This document shows, one piece after another, positions 26,497-34,695 of a stretch of DNA of 64,000 nucleotides; position 1 is the first letter of the stretch; every line of letters starts with the position of its first letter. Under the pieces are notes generated by a model. The model was not told the origin of the DNA, did no database searches, and worked only from the letters and a program-made list of their open reading frames with translations. The stretch is taken from contig NZ_WUMK01000005.1 in assembly GCF_009827055.1 (NCBI RefSeq), positions 124,001 to 188,000 on the forward strand, in the 5' to 3' direction. This stretch comes from Shinella kummerowiae. GTDB lineage: Bacteria; Pseudomonadota; Alphaproteobacteria; Rhizobiales; Rhizobiaceae. Made by a program: the position numbers and the translations under genes.

Positions 26497-28014
26497 ATGG
26501 ACGCGATTACCGGCTTGATGAACGGTTTTTCCGTCGCGCTGCAACCGCAAAACTTGATATGGTGCTTCGTCGGCACGTTCCTTGGCACCGCCATCGGCGT
26601 GCTGCCGGGCATCGGGCCGGCGCTGACCATCGCGCTGCTGCTGCCCGTCACCGTTTATATCGAACCGACGGCGGCCTTTATCATGTTCGCCGGCATTTTC
26701 TACGGCGCCATGTATGGCGGCTCCACAACCTCGATCCTGCTCAACACGCCCGGCGAAAGCGGATCGATGATGACCGCGCTCGAGGGCAACAAGATGGCCC
26801 GCAAGGGACGCGGCGCAGCCGCGCTCTGCACGGCGGCCATTGGCTCCTTCGTCGCCGGCACGATCGGCACGCTGGGCATCACCTTCCTTGCGCCGCCGAT
26901 CGCCGAACTTGCCTTCATCTTCAAGCCGCAGGACTATTTCGCCCTGATGCTGCTCGCTTTCCTGTCCGTCTCGGTGGTGATGGGAACCTCCAAGGTGCGC
27001 GGCTTCATCGCGCTCTTCCTCGGCCTGTCGCTCGGTGTGATCGGCATTGACAAACAGACCGGCCTGCAGCGCCTGACCTTCGACGTGCCGGACCTGATGG
27101 ACGGCGTCGAGATGACCGTCGTGCTCGTCTCGTTGTTCGCCATCGGCGAGACGCTCTATGTCGCCAGCCGCTTCGGCTTCCAAAAGCCCAATCTCAATCC
27201 GCTCGCCGGCGGCATCTGGATGACGAAGGAAGACTGGAAGCGCTCGTGGAAGCCATGGCTGCGTGGCACCCTGTTCGGCTTTCCCATCGGTGCGCTGCCG
27301 GCGGGCGGCGCGGAAATCCCGACCTTCTTGTCCTACACGGTCGAGCGTAACCTGACCAAACATCCTGAAGAGTTCGGCCATGGCGCCATCGAGGGCGTGG
27401 CCGGCCCCGAAGCGGCGAACAACGCCGCCGCCGCGGGGGTGCTGGTGCCGCTGCTGACGCTCGGCCTGCCGACGTCGGCCACCGCCGCGATCCTGCTTGC
27501 CGCTTTCCAGAACTACGGGCTGCAGCCGGGGCCGCTACTCTTCATTAACTCCGCCGATCTCGTCTGGGGTCTCATCGCCTCGCTCTATGTCGGCAACCTG
27601 ATGCTGCTTATCCTCAACCTGCCGCTGGCGGGGCTGTGGGTGCGGCTCCTGTTCATCCCGCGTCCCTACCTTTATGCCGGCATCCTGATCTTCTCGCTGG
27701 TCGGCATTTGGGGCGTATCGAATTCCTGGGTGGACCTTGCCATGATGTTCGGCGTGGGCCTGCTCGGTTACGCAATGCGCGTCTACGATTTTCCGATCGC
27801 CCCCGTGCTGATCGGCCTCATCCTCGGGCCGATGGCCGAAGTGCAGATGCGCCGGGCGCTTGCCGTGGGGCAGGGGGATCCGTTGGTCTTCGTTTCCACC
27901 CCGCTCTCGGCGGTGCTGGTCGCCATCTCGGTGCTGATCGTGATCGTGCCGGCCATGCTGCACTGGCGACGCACGCGCAAGATCGACATGCCCGACGAAG
28001 CCGCCGGCGTCTGA
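26497..28014 (+). CDS. tctA: Tripartite tricarboxylate transporter large membrane subunit TctA
   Basis: Transport channel of 505 residues with about twelve hydrophobic segments. Family motifs include [20 protein letters not shown] near 30, [20 protein letters not shown] near 70 and, in the second half, the repeated inverted-topology segment [20 protein letters not shown] near 260. It would drive proton- or sodium-coupled uptake of the TctC-bound carboxylate. A perfect hairpin follows in the 80-base gap to the next gene. Confidence 0.92.
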   Translation: MDAITGLMNGFSVALQPQNLIWCFVGTFLGTAIGVLPGIGPALTIALLLPVTVYIEPTAAFIMFAGIFYGAMYGGSTTSILLNTPGESGSMMTALEGNKMARKGRGAAALCTAAIGSFVAGTIGTLGITFLAPPIAELAFIFKPQDYFALMLLAFLSVSVVMGTSKVRGFIALFLGLSLGVIGIDKQTGLQRLTFDVPDLMDGVEMTVVLVSLFAIGETLYVASRFGFQKPNLNPLAGGIWMTKEDWKRSWKPWLRGTLFGFPIGALPAGGAEIPTFLSYTVERNLTKHPEEFGHGAIEGVAGPEAANNAAAAGVLVPLLTLGLPTSATAAILLAAFQNYGLQPGPLLFINSADLVWGLIASLYVGNLMLLILNLPLAGLWVRLLFIPRPYLYAGILIFSLVGIWGVSNSWVDLAMMFGVGLLGYAMRVYDFPIAPVLIGLILGPMAEVQMRRALAVGQGDPLVFVSTPLSAVLVAISVLIVIVPAMLHWRRTRKIDMPDEAAGV

Positions 28015-28040
28015 CGCCGCCAATCCATCCTGATGCCTGA

Positions 28041-28063
28041 CCGGCCGCATCCCATGCGGCCGG
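28041..28063 (+). other. Perfect hairpin between tctA and the Ldh-type gene
   Basis: CCGGCCGCAT-CCC-ATGCGGCCGG, a perfect 10-bp stem with a 3-base loop and no U tract, in the only sizeable gap of the operon. It probably marks mRNA processing or stability rather than termination. Confidence 0.6.
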
Positions 28064-28094
28064 GCGGGAGAACTCAACCCTCAGGGAGCCCAAA

Positions 28095-29174
28095 ATGGCC
28101 GAAACGCTTTATTTCCGAGCCGAAGAGCTAACCAGATATGCGACCGCCATGTTCCTGTCGGTGGGCATGAGCGAGGCGGATGCGGCGCTGATTGCCGGCG
28201 ATCTCGTCAAGGCCAACCTGCGTGGCGTCGACAGCCACGGCGTCAGCCGCATCCCGATGTATCTCGAGCGGCTGCGGCGCGGCCTCGTCAATCCGCGGCC
28301 CGACGTCAAGGTGACGAAGGTTGCAGGCGCTGTCGCCGCGGTCGATGGCGACAACGGTATGGGCTTCATCGCTTCGAACATCGCCATGAACGCCGCCTGC
28401 GACATTGCCGGCGAGATGGGCATCGGTCTTGCCGGCGTCAACCGCTCCACCCATTTCGGCATGGGCGCGTGTTACGCGCTGCGCGCCATCGAGCGCGGCT
28501 TCATCTCGATGATCTTCACGAACTCCTCGCCTGCCATTCCGATGTGGGGCGGGCGCACGACCTTCCTCGGCGCAAGCCCCATTGCCGCCGGCATTCCGGG
28601 CGGCAAACACCCGCCCTATGTGATGGACATGGCGATGACGGTGATCGCGCGCGGAAAAATCCGGCTGGCAGCGATGAAGGGCGATCCCATTGCCGAGGGG
28701 CTGGCGCTGGATATCGACGGCAACCCCACCACCGATGCCGCCAAGGCGTTCGAGGGTGTCTGCCTGCCCTTCGGCGGCGTCAAGGGTTCCGTGCTGGCGA
28801 CGTTGATGGACCTGATGTCCGGCGTGCTGACCGGTGCGAATTTCGGCGGCGACGTGAAAAGCCTCTATTTCGACCATTCCGAACCGCAGAATGTCGGTCA
28901 CCTGTTCTTCGCCATCAAGCCCGACCTCTTCCTCTCGCTGGACGACTTTGGCGCGCGCATGGATGAATTCTACGAGCGTATCAAGGTGCTGCCGCGGGCG
29001 GCGGGCGTCGATGAGATCATGATGCCGGGCGAGCCGGAACAGCGCCGCGAGGATGAGCGCCACCGCATCGGCATCCCCGTCACAGACAATGTCATCGCCG
29101 ACCTTACAGCCGAAGGTGCGAGCGTTGGCATTGCCTTCCCTGACGGCCGCGCAACGCCGTTCGGGACGGCCTGA
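28095..29174 (+). CDS. Ldh-family (malate/L-sulfolactate/ureidoglycolate-type) NAD(P) dehydrogenase
   Basis: Oxidoreductase of 359 residues in the COG2055 family, which has no Rossmann fold. Typical signatures are GVDSHGVSRIPMYLERL near residue 40, GVNRSTHFGMGACYALRA near 115 (with the catalytic His), TNSSPAIPMWGG near 145 and FGGVKGSVLATLMDLMSGVL near 225. Members oxidise malate, sulfolactate, ureidoglycolate or reduce 2,3-diketogulonate. Substrate here is probably a 2-hydroxyacid of the orphan pathway. The stop overlaps the next ATG by one base (TGATG). Confidence 0.82.
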   Translation: MAETLYFRAEELTRYATAMFLSVGMSEADAALIAGDLVKANLRGVDSHGVSRIPMYLERLRRGLVNPRPDVKVTKVAGAVAAVDGDNGMGFIASNIAMNAACDIAGEMGIGLAGVNRSTHFGMGACYALRAIERGFISMIFTNSSPAIPMWGGRTTFLGASPIAAGIPGGKHPPYVMDMAMTVIARGKIRLAAMKGDPIAEGLALDIDGNPTTDAAKAFEGVCLPFGGVKGSVLATLMDLMSGVLTGANFGGDVKSLYFDHSEPQNVGHLFFAIKPDLFLSLDDFGARMDEFYERIKVLPRAAGVDEIMMPGEPEQRREDERHRIGIPVTDNVIADLTAEGASVGIAFPDGRATPFGTA

Positions 29175-29959
29175 TGAACCGCCTCTCCGCGCATATCGGC
29201 TATCTCTACACGGAGTTGCCGCTCGCCGAGCGGCCGGCCGCCGCCGCGCGCGACGGCTTTACCGCAATCGAGCATCCCGAGCCCTGGACCGTGCCCGCCG
29301 TTGACATGCGGGCCCGTCTTGCCGACCTCGGCCTGACCTTTTCGCAGGTCACCTCCGGCATGGGTGATGCGGCGAAGGGGGAAAAGGGGCTTGCCGCCCT
29401 CATGGGTCGGGAAGCGGAGTTCCGCGCCGGGTTCGACCGGGCGCTCGACTATGCGCATGCCATCGGCTGCCCCTTCGTCCACCCGATGGCGGGCGTGCCG
29501 AAGGGTGGCGTGCTGGATGCGGGCGAGACCTATCGGTTCAACCTTTCCTGGGCTTTGAACCGGGTGGAGGGAAGCGGTGTGCGCGTTCTCGTCGAGGCGA
29601 TCACCATTCCAGGCTACCATATGGGTAGGCTTTCCCTCGCGACGGAGTTGCAGGACCAGTTCCACGGCCGTTTCGACCTTCTTTTCGATACCTACCATGC
29701 CGCCACGCTTGGCGAGGATCCCGTCCTCTGGGCGGCGCAGAATGCCCGCCGCATCGGCCATGTCCACATCGCCGATCACCCCGGCCGCCATGAGCCGGGA
29801 ACCGGCACGCTGAATTTCGACCGTATTCTTTCCACCCTGACGGCGGGGGGATACGCGGGCGCCATCGGCTTCGAATATGTCCCATCCGCCGCAACGTCGG
29901 CCAGCGCGGCTTTCCTGCCCGGCTGGAAGCGGCTTCTTTCCGAAAAGGTTCTCCCATGA
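29174..29959 (+). CDS. Hydroxypyruvate isomerase-like TIM-barrel protein
   Basis: A 261-residue AP-endonuclease-2/xylose-isomerase fold protein of the Hyi/OtnI type. The metal ligands are visible as Glu in LVEAITIPGYHMG, Asp-His in FDTYHAATLGED, His in HVHIADHPGRHEPGTG and Glu in GFEYVPS. Hydroxypyruvate or 2-oxo-tetronate isomerases interconvert aldose/ketose-type acids. It overlaps the dehydrogenase upstream by one base and the aldehyde dehydrogenase downstream by four, so the three enzymes are made together. Confidence 0.8.
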   Translation: MNRLSAHIGYLYTELPLAERPAAAARDGFTAIEHPEPWTVPAVDMRARLADLGLTFSQVTSGMGDAAKGEKGLAALMGREAEFRAGFDRALDYAHAIGCPFVHPMAGVPKGGVLDAGETYRFNLSWALNRVEGSGVRVLVEAITIPGYHMGRLSLATELQDQFHGRFDLLFDTYHAATLGEDPVLWAAQNARRIGHVHIADHPGRHEPGTGTLNFDRILSTLTAGGYAGAIGFEYVPSAATSASAAFLPGWKRLLSEKVLP

Positions 29960-31332
29960 CCGCGATCACCTCCGTCAATCCCGCCACCGGCCAACCCATT
30001 CGCAGCTTCGATTTGCAGGACGATGCCGCTGTCGAGGCCGCTCTGGAAGCCGCGAGCCTGGCGCAGCGCGCGTGGCGGCTGGTGCCGATGGCCGAAAGGG
30101 TGGCCCTGCTCACGCGCATGGCCGCGGCATTGCGTGCCGGCAAGGCGCGCTATGGCGAAATGATCGTGCGGGAAATGGGCAAGCCGCTCGCCGAGGCCGA
30201 GGCCGAAATCGAGAAGTGCGCCTATAATTGTGACTTCTACGCCGAACATGCGCCGCGCTATCTCGCTGATGAGCCCGTCCCCTCCAATGCCACGGAGAGC
30301 GTCATCGCCTTCGAGCCGCTCGGCGTCGTGCTGGCGATCATGCCCTGGAACTATCCGTTCTGGCAGTATTTCCGCTTCGCCGCCCCGGCGCTCGCCGCCG
30401 GCAATGGCGCTATCCTCAAACATGCCAACAACGTGCCGGAATGCGCGCTTGCCGTGCAGGAGGTGATGGAGGTGGCCGGCGCCCCGGCAGGGTTGACGGC
30501 GACGCTCATCATCGACACGTCCAAAGTCGCGGGCCTCATCGCCGACACGCGGATCGCCGCCGTCACGCTGACCGGCTCGACCGAGGTCGGCGCCATCGTC
30601 GCATCGCAGGCGGGCAAGGCGCTGAAGAAACAGGTGCTGGAACTCGGTGGCTCGGATCCCTTCATCGTGCTCGCCGATGCCGACCTGGAGGCTGCCGCCG
30701 AGACTGCCGTCAAGGCGCGCTACATCAATGTCGGCCAGTCCTGCGTCAACGCCAAGCGCTTTATCGTCGAAGAAGCCGTTGCCGATCGCTTCACCGCGCT
30801 CTTCGTAAAGAAGGCGGCCGCGCTGAAGATCGGCGACCCCATGGACCGCGACACGAAGATCGGCCCGATGGCCCGCGAAAACCTGCGCACCACCCTGCAC
30901 GAACAGGTCCAGCGGTCGCTGGCCGAGGGCGCGGAGTTGAAGCTTGGCGGCCGGCCGATCGAGGGGGACGGCTACTACTATCCGCCCACCGTGCTCGACC
31001 ATGTCCGGCCCGGCATGACCGCTTTCCGCGAGGAAACCTTCGGCCCGGTTGCCGCCATCATCCGGGCAAAGGATGCGGACGAGGCTATAGCCATGGCCAA
31101 TGACAGCGAATACGGCCTCGGCGCTGCGCTGTGGACGGGTGACACCACCCGTGGCCGCGCGCTCGCCTCCCGCATCGACGCCGGCGCTGTCTTCATCAAC
31201 GGCATGACCGCCTCCGATCCGCGCTACCCCTTCGGTGGCATAAAGCGCTCCGGCTATGGACGCGAACTCGGCGTCTACGGCATCCGCGAATTCGTCAACA
31301 TCAAGACCGTCTGGATCGGTCCCGCCAAGTGA
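29956..31332 (+). CDS. NAD(P)-dependent aldehyde dehydrogenase, semialdehyde type
   Basis: A 458-residue ALDH similar in size and motifs to short succinate-semialdehyde dehydrogenases (Sad/GabD2-like). Catalytic Cys263 (NVGQSCVNAKR), general base Glu229 (LELGGSDPF), oxyanion Asn132 in MPWNYPFWQY and cofactor Lys155 (AILKHANN) are present. It would oxidise a semialdehyde to the acid at the end of the orphan pathway. The ATG overlaps the upstream stop by four bases. Confidence 0.85.
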   Translation: MTAITSVNPATGQPIRSFDLQDDAAVEAALEAASLAQRAWRLVPMAERVALLTRMAAALRAGKARYGEMIVREMGKPLAEAEAEIEKCAYNCDFYAEHAPRYLADEPVPSNATESVIAFEPLGVVLAIMPWNYPFWQYFRFAAPALAAGNGAILKHANNVPECALAVQEVMEVAGAPAGLTATLIIDTSKVAGLIADTRIAAVTLTGSTEVGAIVASQAGKALKKQVLELGGSDPFIVLADADLEAAAETAVKARYINVGQSCVNAKRFIVEEAVADRFTALFVKKAAALKIGDPMDRDTKIGPMARENLRTTLHEQVQRSLAEGAELKLGGRPIEGDGYYYPPTVLDHVRPGMTAFREETFGPVAAIIRAKDADEAIAMANDSEYGLGAALWTGDTTRGRALASRIDAGAVFINGMTASDPRYPFGGIKRSGYGRELGVYGIREFVNIKTVWIGPAK

Positions 31333-31340
31333 GGTCTCCC

Positions 31341-31748
31341 ATGTCCGAACCTGCCATCCTGCGCCCGCACGAACTGAAGACCAACGACCGTGGCGGCGGC
31401 GCGCGCACCACGCCGCTCGTCACCCGCCGCTGCGGCTCGACCAGCATGATCAACGGCATCACGGCCTTCGATCCGGGGGCGGCCATCGGCGTGCATTTTC
31501 ACAATTGCGAGGAAAGCGTCATGGTGATCGAGGGGGAAGCGATCGCCGAGATCGATGGCGTGCAGCATCATCTCGGCACCAATGACACGACGTGGATCCC
31601 CGCCAACGTGCCGCACCGGTTCATCAACGCCTCGGACAAGCCGATGCGTATCTTCTGGACCTATGCCACCATCGACGCCACCCGCACCATGGTCGCCACC
31701 GGCGAAAGCCGGTCGATCGATGCCGAACACGGCCACGCGCCGCAATGA
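31341..31748 (+). CDS. Single-domain cupin protein
   Basis: A 135-residue cupin. Motif 1 is seen as GVHFHNCEESVMVIEG and motif 2 as IPANVPHRFIN, giving the usual His-His-Glu...His metal set. It starts 8 bases after the aldehyde dehydrogenase stop. Small cupins of this type act as isomerases, lyases or metal-binding sensors; the exact role is not readable. Position in the operon suggests a step or regulator in the same pathway. Confidence 0.75.
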   Translation: MSEPAILRPHELKTNDRGGGARTTPLVTRRCGSTSMINGITAFDPGAAIGVHFHNCEESVMVIEGEAIAEIDGVQHHLGTNDTTWIPANVPHRFINASDKPMRIFWTYATIDATRTMVATGESRSIDAEHGHAPQ

Positions 31749-31759
31749 GGGAGAACGCC

Positions 31760-32053
31760 ATGTCCCCTGTCGTCGAGGTGGCGGAAATCAAGGTGAACGA
31801 TCCCGCTGGCTTCGAAGCCGCCGTCGTGGCGGCACGACCCTGGTTCCTGGCGGCGGAAGGTTGCCTCGATCTGGCGCTGCACCGGGTTGTCGAGACGCCG
31901 GATACTTACCGGCTTCTGGTCAAATGGCGCCGCATCGAGGATCACATGGTGGCGTTTCGGGCCTCGGAAGGGTTTCAGAAATGGCGGGCATTGGCCTCGC
32001 CCTATTTCGCGTCCCCGCCGGTCGTGACCCATTCTGCGGCCATATGCTTGTGA
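31760..32053 (+). CDS. Antibiotic biosynthesis monooxygenase (ABM)-like small protein
   Basis: A 97-residue dimeric alpha-beta barrel type protein (VVEVAEIKVNDPAGFEAAVVAA at the N terminus; YRLLVKWRRIEDHMVAFRAS in the middle). ABM-fold proteins include quinol monooxygenases, decarboxylation helpers and proteins of unknown role. It is 11 bases after the cupin stop and 10 before the AbrB-type gene, so it is part of the same unit. Function unknown. Confidence 0.7.
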   Translation: MSPVVEVAEIKVNDPAGFEAAVVAARPWFLAAEGCLDLALHRVVETPDTYRLLVKWRRIEDHMVAFRASEGFQKWRALASPYFASPPVVTHSAAICL

Positions 32054-32063
32054 TGGACGACGC

Positions 32064-33110
32064 ATGACACGCTCCTTGCTCCTGCGACGCTGCATGACTG
32101 TTCTGATCTCGGCAGCGGGCGTGGCTATCTTCCTGCTGCTCGATCTTCCCCTGCCGTTCCTGTTCGGCCCCATGGCGGCGTCGCTTGTCATCGCCCTGTG
32201 TGGCGCGCCGCTAGCCGGCCTGGGGCAGGTCTCGATCGCGGCGCGCTCGGTGCTCGGCGTGGCGATTGGAACCTCGGTCACGCCGGCACTGGTTGCCGAG
32301 CTTCCCTCGATGCTTGCCTCGGTGGCGCTGGTTCCCCTCTATATCGTGGTGATCGGCCTGATCGGCGTGCCCTTCTTCCGGAAGGTCTGCGGTTTCGATC
32401 TGGTCACCGCGTTCTACGCTGCCATGCCGGGCGGGGCGGCCGACATGACGATCTTCGGGCAGGAGGCGGGGGCGAATGTCCGGCAACTGTCGCTGGTGCA
32501 TGTCACGCGGCTGATGGTCATCATGGTCGTGGCGCCGATCATCCTCGTCAACGTCTACGGCGTGGGCCTGACCCACCCGATCGGTCCACCCGCCTCCGAC
32601 CTGCCGGTGTGGGAACTCGTGATCATGGCCGTTGCAGCCATTGTCGGCTGGAAGGGCGGCGAGCGGATCGGTCTTTTCGGGGCGGCGATCCTCGGGCCGC
32701 TTCTGGTTTCGGCGATCCTGTCACTTGCCGGCATCCTGCATCTGCGTCCGCCGCGCGAGGCGCTTCTTGCCGCGCAATTCCTCATCGGCATGGGCATCGG
32801 CGTCAGCTATGTCGGCGTCACCTTGCGGGAGCTGCGCAACACGGTCGCTGGCGGGGCCGCCTTCGTGGTGATCCTTGCGGCACTCGCGGGCGCGGTCACG
32901 GAATTCGTGACGTTGACCGGCCTTGCCCCGCCCGTCGAAGGTTTTCTCTCCTTCATTCCTGGCGGCCAGGCGGAAATGTCGATGTTGGCGCTCGTTTCCG
33001 GTGCAGACCTCAGCTTCGTCGTCGTGCACCACCTGACGCGTATCCTCGTGGTCATTCTCGGTGCGCCGGTGCTCTTCCGCTTGCTGCGGCGGGCTCAGCC
33101 GCCCGATTGA
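32064..33110 (+). CDS. AbrB-family (COG3180) integral membrane protein
   Basis: A 348-residue membrane protein with about ten hydrophobic segments. The family repeat is seen twice: PLPFLFGPMAASLVIAL near residue 27 with a second half including LFGAAILGPLLVSAILSLAG, and GGQAEMSMLALVSGADLSFV near 295. Such proteins are often misnamed ammonia monooxygenase; the fold suggests transport or export of small molecules. It closes the tctC operon and overlaps the convergent threonine aldolase gene by 16 bases. Confidence 0.8.
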   Translation: MTRSLLLRRCMTVLISAAGVAIFLLLDLPLPFLFGPMAASLVIALCGAPLAGLGQVSIAARSVLGVAIGTSVTPALVAELPSMLASVALVPLYIVVIGLIGVPFFRKVCGFDLVTAFYAAMPGGAADMTIFGQEAGANVRQLSLVHVTRLMVIMVVAPIILVNVYGVGLTHPIGPPASDLPVWELVIMAVAAIVGWKGGERIGLFGAAILGPLLVSAILSLAGILHLRPPREALLAAQFLIGMGIGVSYVGVTLRELRNTVAGGAAFVVILAALAGAVTEFVTLTGLAPPVEGFLSFIPGGQAEMSMLALVSGADLSFVVVHHLTRILVVILGAPVLFRLLRRAQPPD

Positions 33111-34165
33111 TCGGGCCGCAGGCGCGCCAGCGCTGCGATGATTGCGCTGCCGGCGACTTCCACGTCGTCAGCCGAGACATCGAGGTGAGTGACCATGCGA
33201 ATGCGGTTCTGCCCTTCGACGTTGACACGGATCGCCTCGCCGGCAAGCACCCCGGCCAGCGCGCTTGCCGAAACACCCGTCCCCGCAAGGTCGAGAAAGA
33301 GAATGTTGGTGACGACGCCCTCCGGCTGCACGTGCAGGCCGGGCACCGTTGCCAGCGCTGACGCAAGGCGCCTGGCATTGTCGTGGTCCTCCGCCAGTCG
33401 CTCGACATTGTGGTCCAGAGCATAGAGGCCCGCGGCCGCAAGGATACCGGATTGCCGCATCGCGCCGCCCAAACGGTGCTTCCAGACCAAAGCCTCCTCG
33501 ATAAACCCGGCAGACCCCGCCAGGACCGCGCCGACCGGGCACCCCAACCCCTTGGACAGATCGATCCAGACGCTGTCGCAGGGGGCGGCGAAACGCGCCG
33601 CCGGCAGGCCCGTGACCACCGCCGCATTCAGCAGTCGCGCGCCATCCATATGCAGCGCGAGCCCCTTTTCCAGTGCCAGCCCCTTCAATGCGCCGATCGC
33701 CTCTTCCGACCATATCCGCCCGCCGCCGCGGTTGGTGGTCTGCTCGATGGCGATGACCCGGCTGTGGGGCGAGCGGTGTCGCGGCGCCCGCAGGCGGCTT
33801 GCGACATCCGCGACCGTAAAGATGCCGGTGGCCGTATCGATCGGCCGAAACTGCGCGCCGGCAAGCACGGCGGCTCCCGCCCCTTCCGAGCCGAAGACAT
33901 GGGCGTTTTCCGCACAGACGATCTCGTCCCCCGGCCTGCAATGGACGAGAAAGGCGATCTGGTTCGCCATGGTGCCGGAGGGCAGGAACAGGGCCTTTTC
34001 CTGGCCGAGAAGGGCGGCCACGCGCTCCTCCAACGCCAGCGTCGTTGGATCCTCGCCCCGCTGCTCGTCGCCCACCGGCGCGGCGCAGATCGCCAGGCGC
34101 ATGGCCTCGGATGGCCGGGTCGCGGTGTCGGCGCTCAGGTCGATAAGGCGAGGATGGTCTGGCAT
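33095..34165 (-). CDS. Low-specificity L-threonine aldolase
   Basis: PLP enzyme of 356 residues that cleaves L-threonine/allo-threonine to glycine and acetaldehyde, and accepts related beta-hydroxy amino acids. Family features: DLSADTATRPSEAM at the N terminus, LPSGTMANQIAF near 61, HMDGARLLNAA near 172 and the PLP Lys205 in DLSKGLGCPVG. The ATG at 34165 is favoured over 34171 by AGGA spacing. It is convergent with the orphan operon, overlapping its last gene, so shared function is not certain. Confidence 0.88.
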   Translation of the reverse strand: MPDHPRLIDLSADTATRPSEAMRLAICAAPVGDEQRGEDPTTLALEERVAALLGQEKALFLPSGTMANQIAFLVHCRPGDEIVCAENAHVFGSEGAGAAVLAGAQFRPIDTATGIFTVADVASRLRAPRHRSPHSRVIAIEQTTNRGGGRIWSEEAIGALKGLALEKGLALHMDGARLLNAAVVTGLPAARFAAPCDSVWIDLSKGLGCPVGAVLAGSAGFIEEALVWKHRLGGAMRQSGILAAAGLYALDHNVERLAEDHDNARRLASALATVPGLHVQPEGVVTNILFLDLAGTGVSASALAGVLAGEAIRVNVEGQNRIRMVTHLDVSADDVEVAGSAIIAALARLRPDQSGG

Positions 34166-34382
34166 GGACATGTTCCTGAAAAGCGCCGCTGGAAAGCAAT
34201 TGCGAAAGAATATCGGGTCTTGCCCGGATAGCCGAGGCAACGAGACCGGCAGCGCAAAGTCAACGGGTCCGGATTGAAAAAGCGCTTTCCTCGATGGCCG
34301 TTCCGTTTACGGTGCAGACCCGAAATCGGCGGGCAAAATGCTGCCGTAGAACGATAGCGGACACAGCCACGAGGAGACAGCA

Positions 34383-34616
34383 ATGCCCCACGTAATACTC
34401 AAGATGGTCGAAGGGCGGACGGAAGAGCAGAAGAGGGCGCTTGCCGACGCGCTGACCAGGGCCGTCACGGCGACGTTGGGCTGCAGCGAAGACCTCGTAT
34501 CGGTCGCGATCGAGGATTTTAAGGATGAGGAGTGGATGGCCAGGGTCTTCGCGCCGGACATCCAGCAGCGGTCCGATACGATCTACAGAATGCCGGGCTA
34601 TGGACCCGAGGGCTGA
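34383..34616 (+). CDS. 4-oxalocrotonate tautomerase-family protein
   Basis: A 77-residue protein beginning MPHVILKMVEGRTEEQKRAL; removal of Met exposes the catalytic N-terminal Pro of this family. The usual conserved Arg and the beta-alpha-beta fold pattern follow. Members tautomerise unsaturated oxo-acids or dehalogenate. GAGGAGA precedes the ATG. It stands alone between the threonine aldolase and the diguanylate cyclase; the physiological substrate is not indicated. Confidence 0.85.
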   Translation: MPHVILKMVEGRTEEQKRALADALTRAVTATLGCSEDLVSVAIEDFKDEEWMARVFAPDIQQRSDTIYRMPGYGPEG

Positions 34617-34695
34617 CCGGGAGGATTGCCGGACACCAGAATAGTAGGCGGCCTTCCTTAATTCTCCCGCAAGCAGCGGCTGGCACAGTGGAAGG

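Noticed and set aside
24615..26651. Antisense open frame of 678 codons opposite tctC, tctB and the start of tctA
   Set aside because: Low-complexity His/Arg/Asp-rich translation and it runs through the terminator and promoter region of the plus-strand operon.
32064..33110. Annotation of the AbrB-family gene as ammonia monooxygenase
   Set aside because: This is a historical misnomer; the protein is a duplicated membrane transporter-like fold with no metal-site motifs.
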